Shown in pieces: positions 4,160-5,308 of a stretch of DNA of 5,308 bases. The stretch spans positions 1 to 5,308 of the forward strand of contig DSCZ01000553.1 in assembly GCA_011048855.1 (NCBI GenBank), written 5' to 3'. The position numbers and the translations under genes are program-made. The notes beneath the pieces were generated by a model. The model ran no database searches. It had not been told where the DNA came from and was given only the letters and a program-made list of their open reading frames with translations. Within the stretch, counting starts at the first letter, position 1, and the number at the start of each line of letters is the position of its first letter. The stretch is from Desulfobacteraceae bacterium. GTDB lineage: Bacteria > Desulfobacterota > DSM-4660 > Desulfatiglandales > Desulfatiglandaceae.

Positions 4160-5308
4160 ATGAAAGGCTTCTTCCATCGCCTGCTCGTGATCGACGTCGG
4201 AAAAGCGACGTTTCATGTAGAAGACATCGATGAAAAGGTGCTCGCCGAAACCCTTGGAGGAAAGGGGCTTGCGACCCGTATTCTTCTCGAAAAAAATCCG
4301 CCGGGGATCGATCCTCTCTCTCCTGAAAACCATTTCATCATCGCGCTTGGTCCGGCGACAGACAGTCCCCTTTACGGCTCCTGCCGGCACGGGCTGTTTT
4401 CCAAATCCCCGCTTACGGGTTTCTACGCGGAGTCCTATTCAGGCGGAACCCTGGCGATCCCCATCAGCCGGACCGGATTCGACGCCATTGCAGTCCACGG
4501 GGCTTCCAAAACTCCCGTTTGGCTTGAAATTACCGACACGGACGTGCTTTTTCATGATGCAACCGATCTTCAGGGCACCGACACGTATTTCGCCGAAGAC
4601 GAAATCCTGAAAAAAGTCAATACTGCCGGGACCGGCGCGATGGTGATCGGACCGGCCGGAGAGAATCTCGTCAAATTCGCCGTGGTCGAAAACGACCACT
4701 GGCGTTCGGCGGGCAGGACCGGGATGGGCGCGGTGCTTGGAGCGAAAAACATTAAGGGGATAGCCTTCCACGGAAACCAGCAGCGGGAATTTGCTGACCC
4801 GGAAGGAATGAAACGATACGCCCGCCGGATGCTTAAAGACCTGAAAGACCACAAGGCGACCTTGGCTTACAGAAACATGGGAACGCCGATGATGGTGGCC
4901 ATGCTCAACAACGCAGGCGGTTTCCCGACCCGGTACTGGTCCAAGGGCACGATGGAAGGCTGGGAGAAGATCGGCGCCGATGCCATGAAAGAACGATTAA
5001 ATCCGAACTCCAGGGCCTGTAAAACATGTTTTCTCGGCTGCGGCAAGCTGGTGGAGATTCAGGAGGGGCGTCACAAAGGGCTCAAGATTGAAGGACCCGA
5101 ATATGAAACCCTCTATGCATTCGGCGGCCTTTGCCTGATCGATGAAATCGAAGAAATCGCCCACCTGAACGATACCTGCGATCGGCTCGGGCTGGATACC
5201 ATCACCGCAGGAAACCTTTGCGCCTTTGCCATAGAGGCTTCGAAAAGAGGCGCAATAGACGAGAAACTCGAATACGGAGATCCGGACGCTGTGGCGGTTG
5301 TGCTCGGT
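4160..5308 (+). CDS. Aldehyde:ferredoxin oxidoreductase family protein (3' partial)
   Basis: The first 383 residues are present and the gene runs off the window; P. furiosus AOR has about 605. Members are cytoplasmic tungstopterin/[4Fe-4S] enzymes that interconvert aldehydes and carboxylates using ferredoxin. Visible family features are LGGKGLATR (32-40), a pterin-contact block around R76 (RHGLFSKSPLTGFYAESYSGG, 76-96), GPAGENLVKFA (164-174) and GRTGMGAVLGAKNIKGIA (185-202). Residues 1-205 match the N-terminal AFOR domain and about 210 onward the C-terminal one. The cluster ligands are C287, C290 and C294 (CKTCFLGC); the fourth cysteine lies beyond the window. GPEYE (312-316) and DRLGLDT (341-347) are the tungsten/pterin-site motifs. 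The first block reads CRHGLFSKSP where archaeal AOR has GRYNVVTKSP, suggesting a bacterial subfamily of uncertain substrate. The benzoyl-CoA reductase subunit BamB is less likely because the AOR motifs fit better. The 606-nt spacer upstream implies its own promoter. Confidence 0.93.
   Translation, partial: MKGFFHRLLVIDVGKATFHVEDIDEKVLAETLGGKGLATRILLEKNPPGIDPLSPENHFIIALGPATDSPLYGSCRHGLFSKSPLTGFYAESYSGGTLAIPISRTGFDAIAVHGASKTPVWLEITDTDVLFHDATDLQGTDTYFAEDEILKKVNTAGTGAMVIGPAGENLVKFAVVENDHWRSAGRTGMGAVLGAKNIKGIAFHGNQQREFADPEGMKRYARRMLKDLKDHKATLAYRNMGTPMMVAMLNNAGGFPTRYWSKGTMEGWEKIGADAMKERLNPNSRACKTCFLGCGKLVEIQEGRHKGLKIEGPEYETLYAFGGLCLIDEIEEIAHLNDTCDRLGLDTITAGNLCAFAIEASKRGAIDEKLEYGDPDAVAVVLG

Overview
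The window suggests an anaerobic bacterium, most likely a Desulfobacterota (Deltaproteobacteria)-type sulfate reducer or syntroph. This is inferred from three things: a tungsten-dependent aldehyde:ferredoxin oxidoreductase family gene, an RNase II-family enzyme with a winged-helix type N-terminus, and an intergenic spacer full of short palindromes and GCAAAG/TCGTTGTC-type microrepeats. The genus cannot be read from the sequence. All three genes are on the + strand.

Positions 1-315 are a non-coding leader. About 70 bases are extremely AT-rich (12 G/C in 70). A TTGACA-type promoter candidate, a small TTGTT-TAT-AACAA palindrome and a GC-rich hairpin follow, before a well-supported start codon at 316. 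Gene 1 (316-2310) is a complete RNB-domain 3'-5' exoribonuclease with all four catalytic aspartates. Gene 2 (GTG 2324-3553) is a 12-helix MFS transporter that starts 13 nt after gene 1 stops, so the two probably form a translationally coupled operon. Its substrate is unknown.

Positions 3554-4159 (606 nt) hold no convincing gene and no clear Rho-independent terminator. They are a mosaic of repeats: a 39-nt-period pair of identical 22-mers, at least five hairpins with mutually exclusive pairings, an 11-bp inverted repeat about 300 nt apart, TCGTTGTC-like microrepeats and a tandem AGCTAAT. Gene 3 (4160 to the window edge) is the first 383 codons of an aldehyde:ferredoxin oxidoreductase family protein with an ideal ribosome binding site. 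It is probably a separate transcription unit.

Functionally the window combines RNA turnover plus an exporter/importer (genes 1-2) with ferredoxin-linked tungstoenzyme metabolism (gene 3). Nothing visible links the two units. The protein-coding part looks like ordinary core or metabolic content. The least explained sequence is the structured spacer between genes 2 and 3, followed by the long leader of the RNase gene. No clearly new system is visible.
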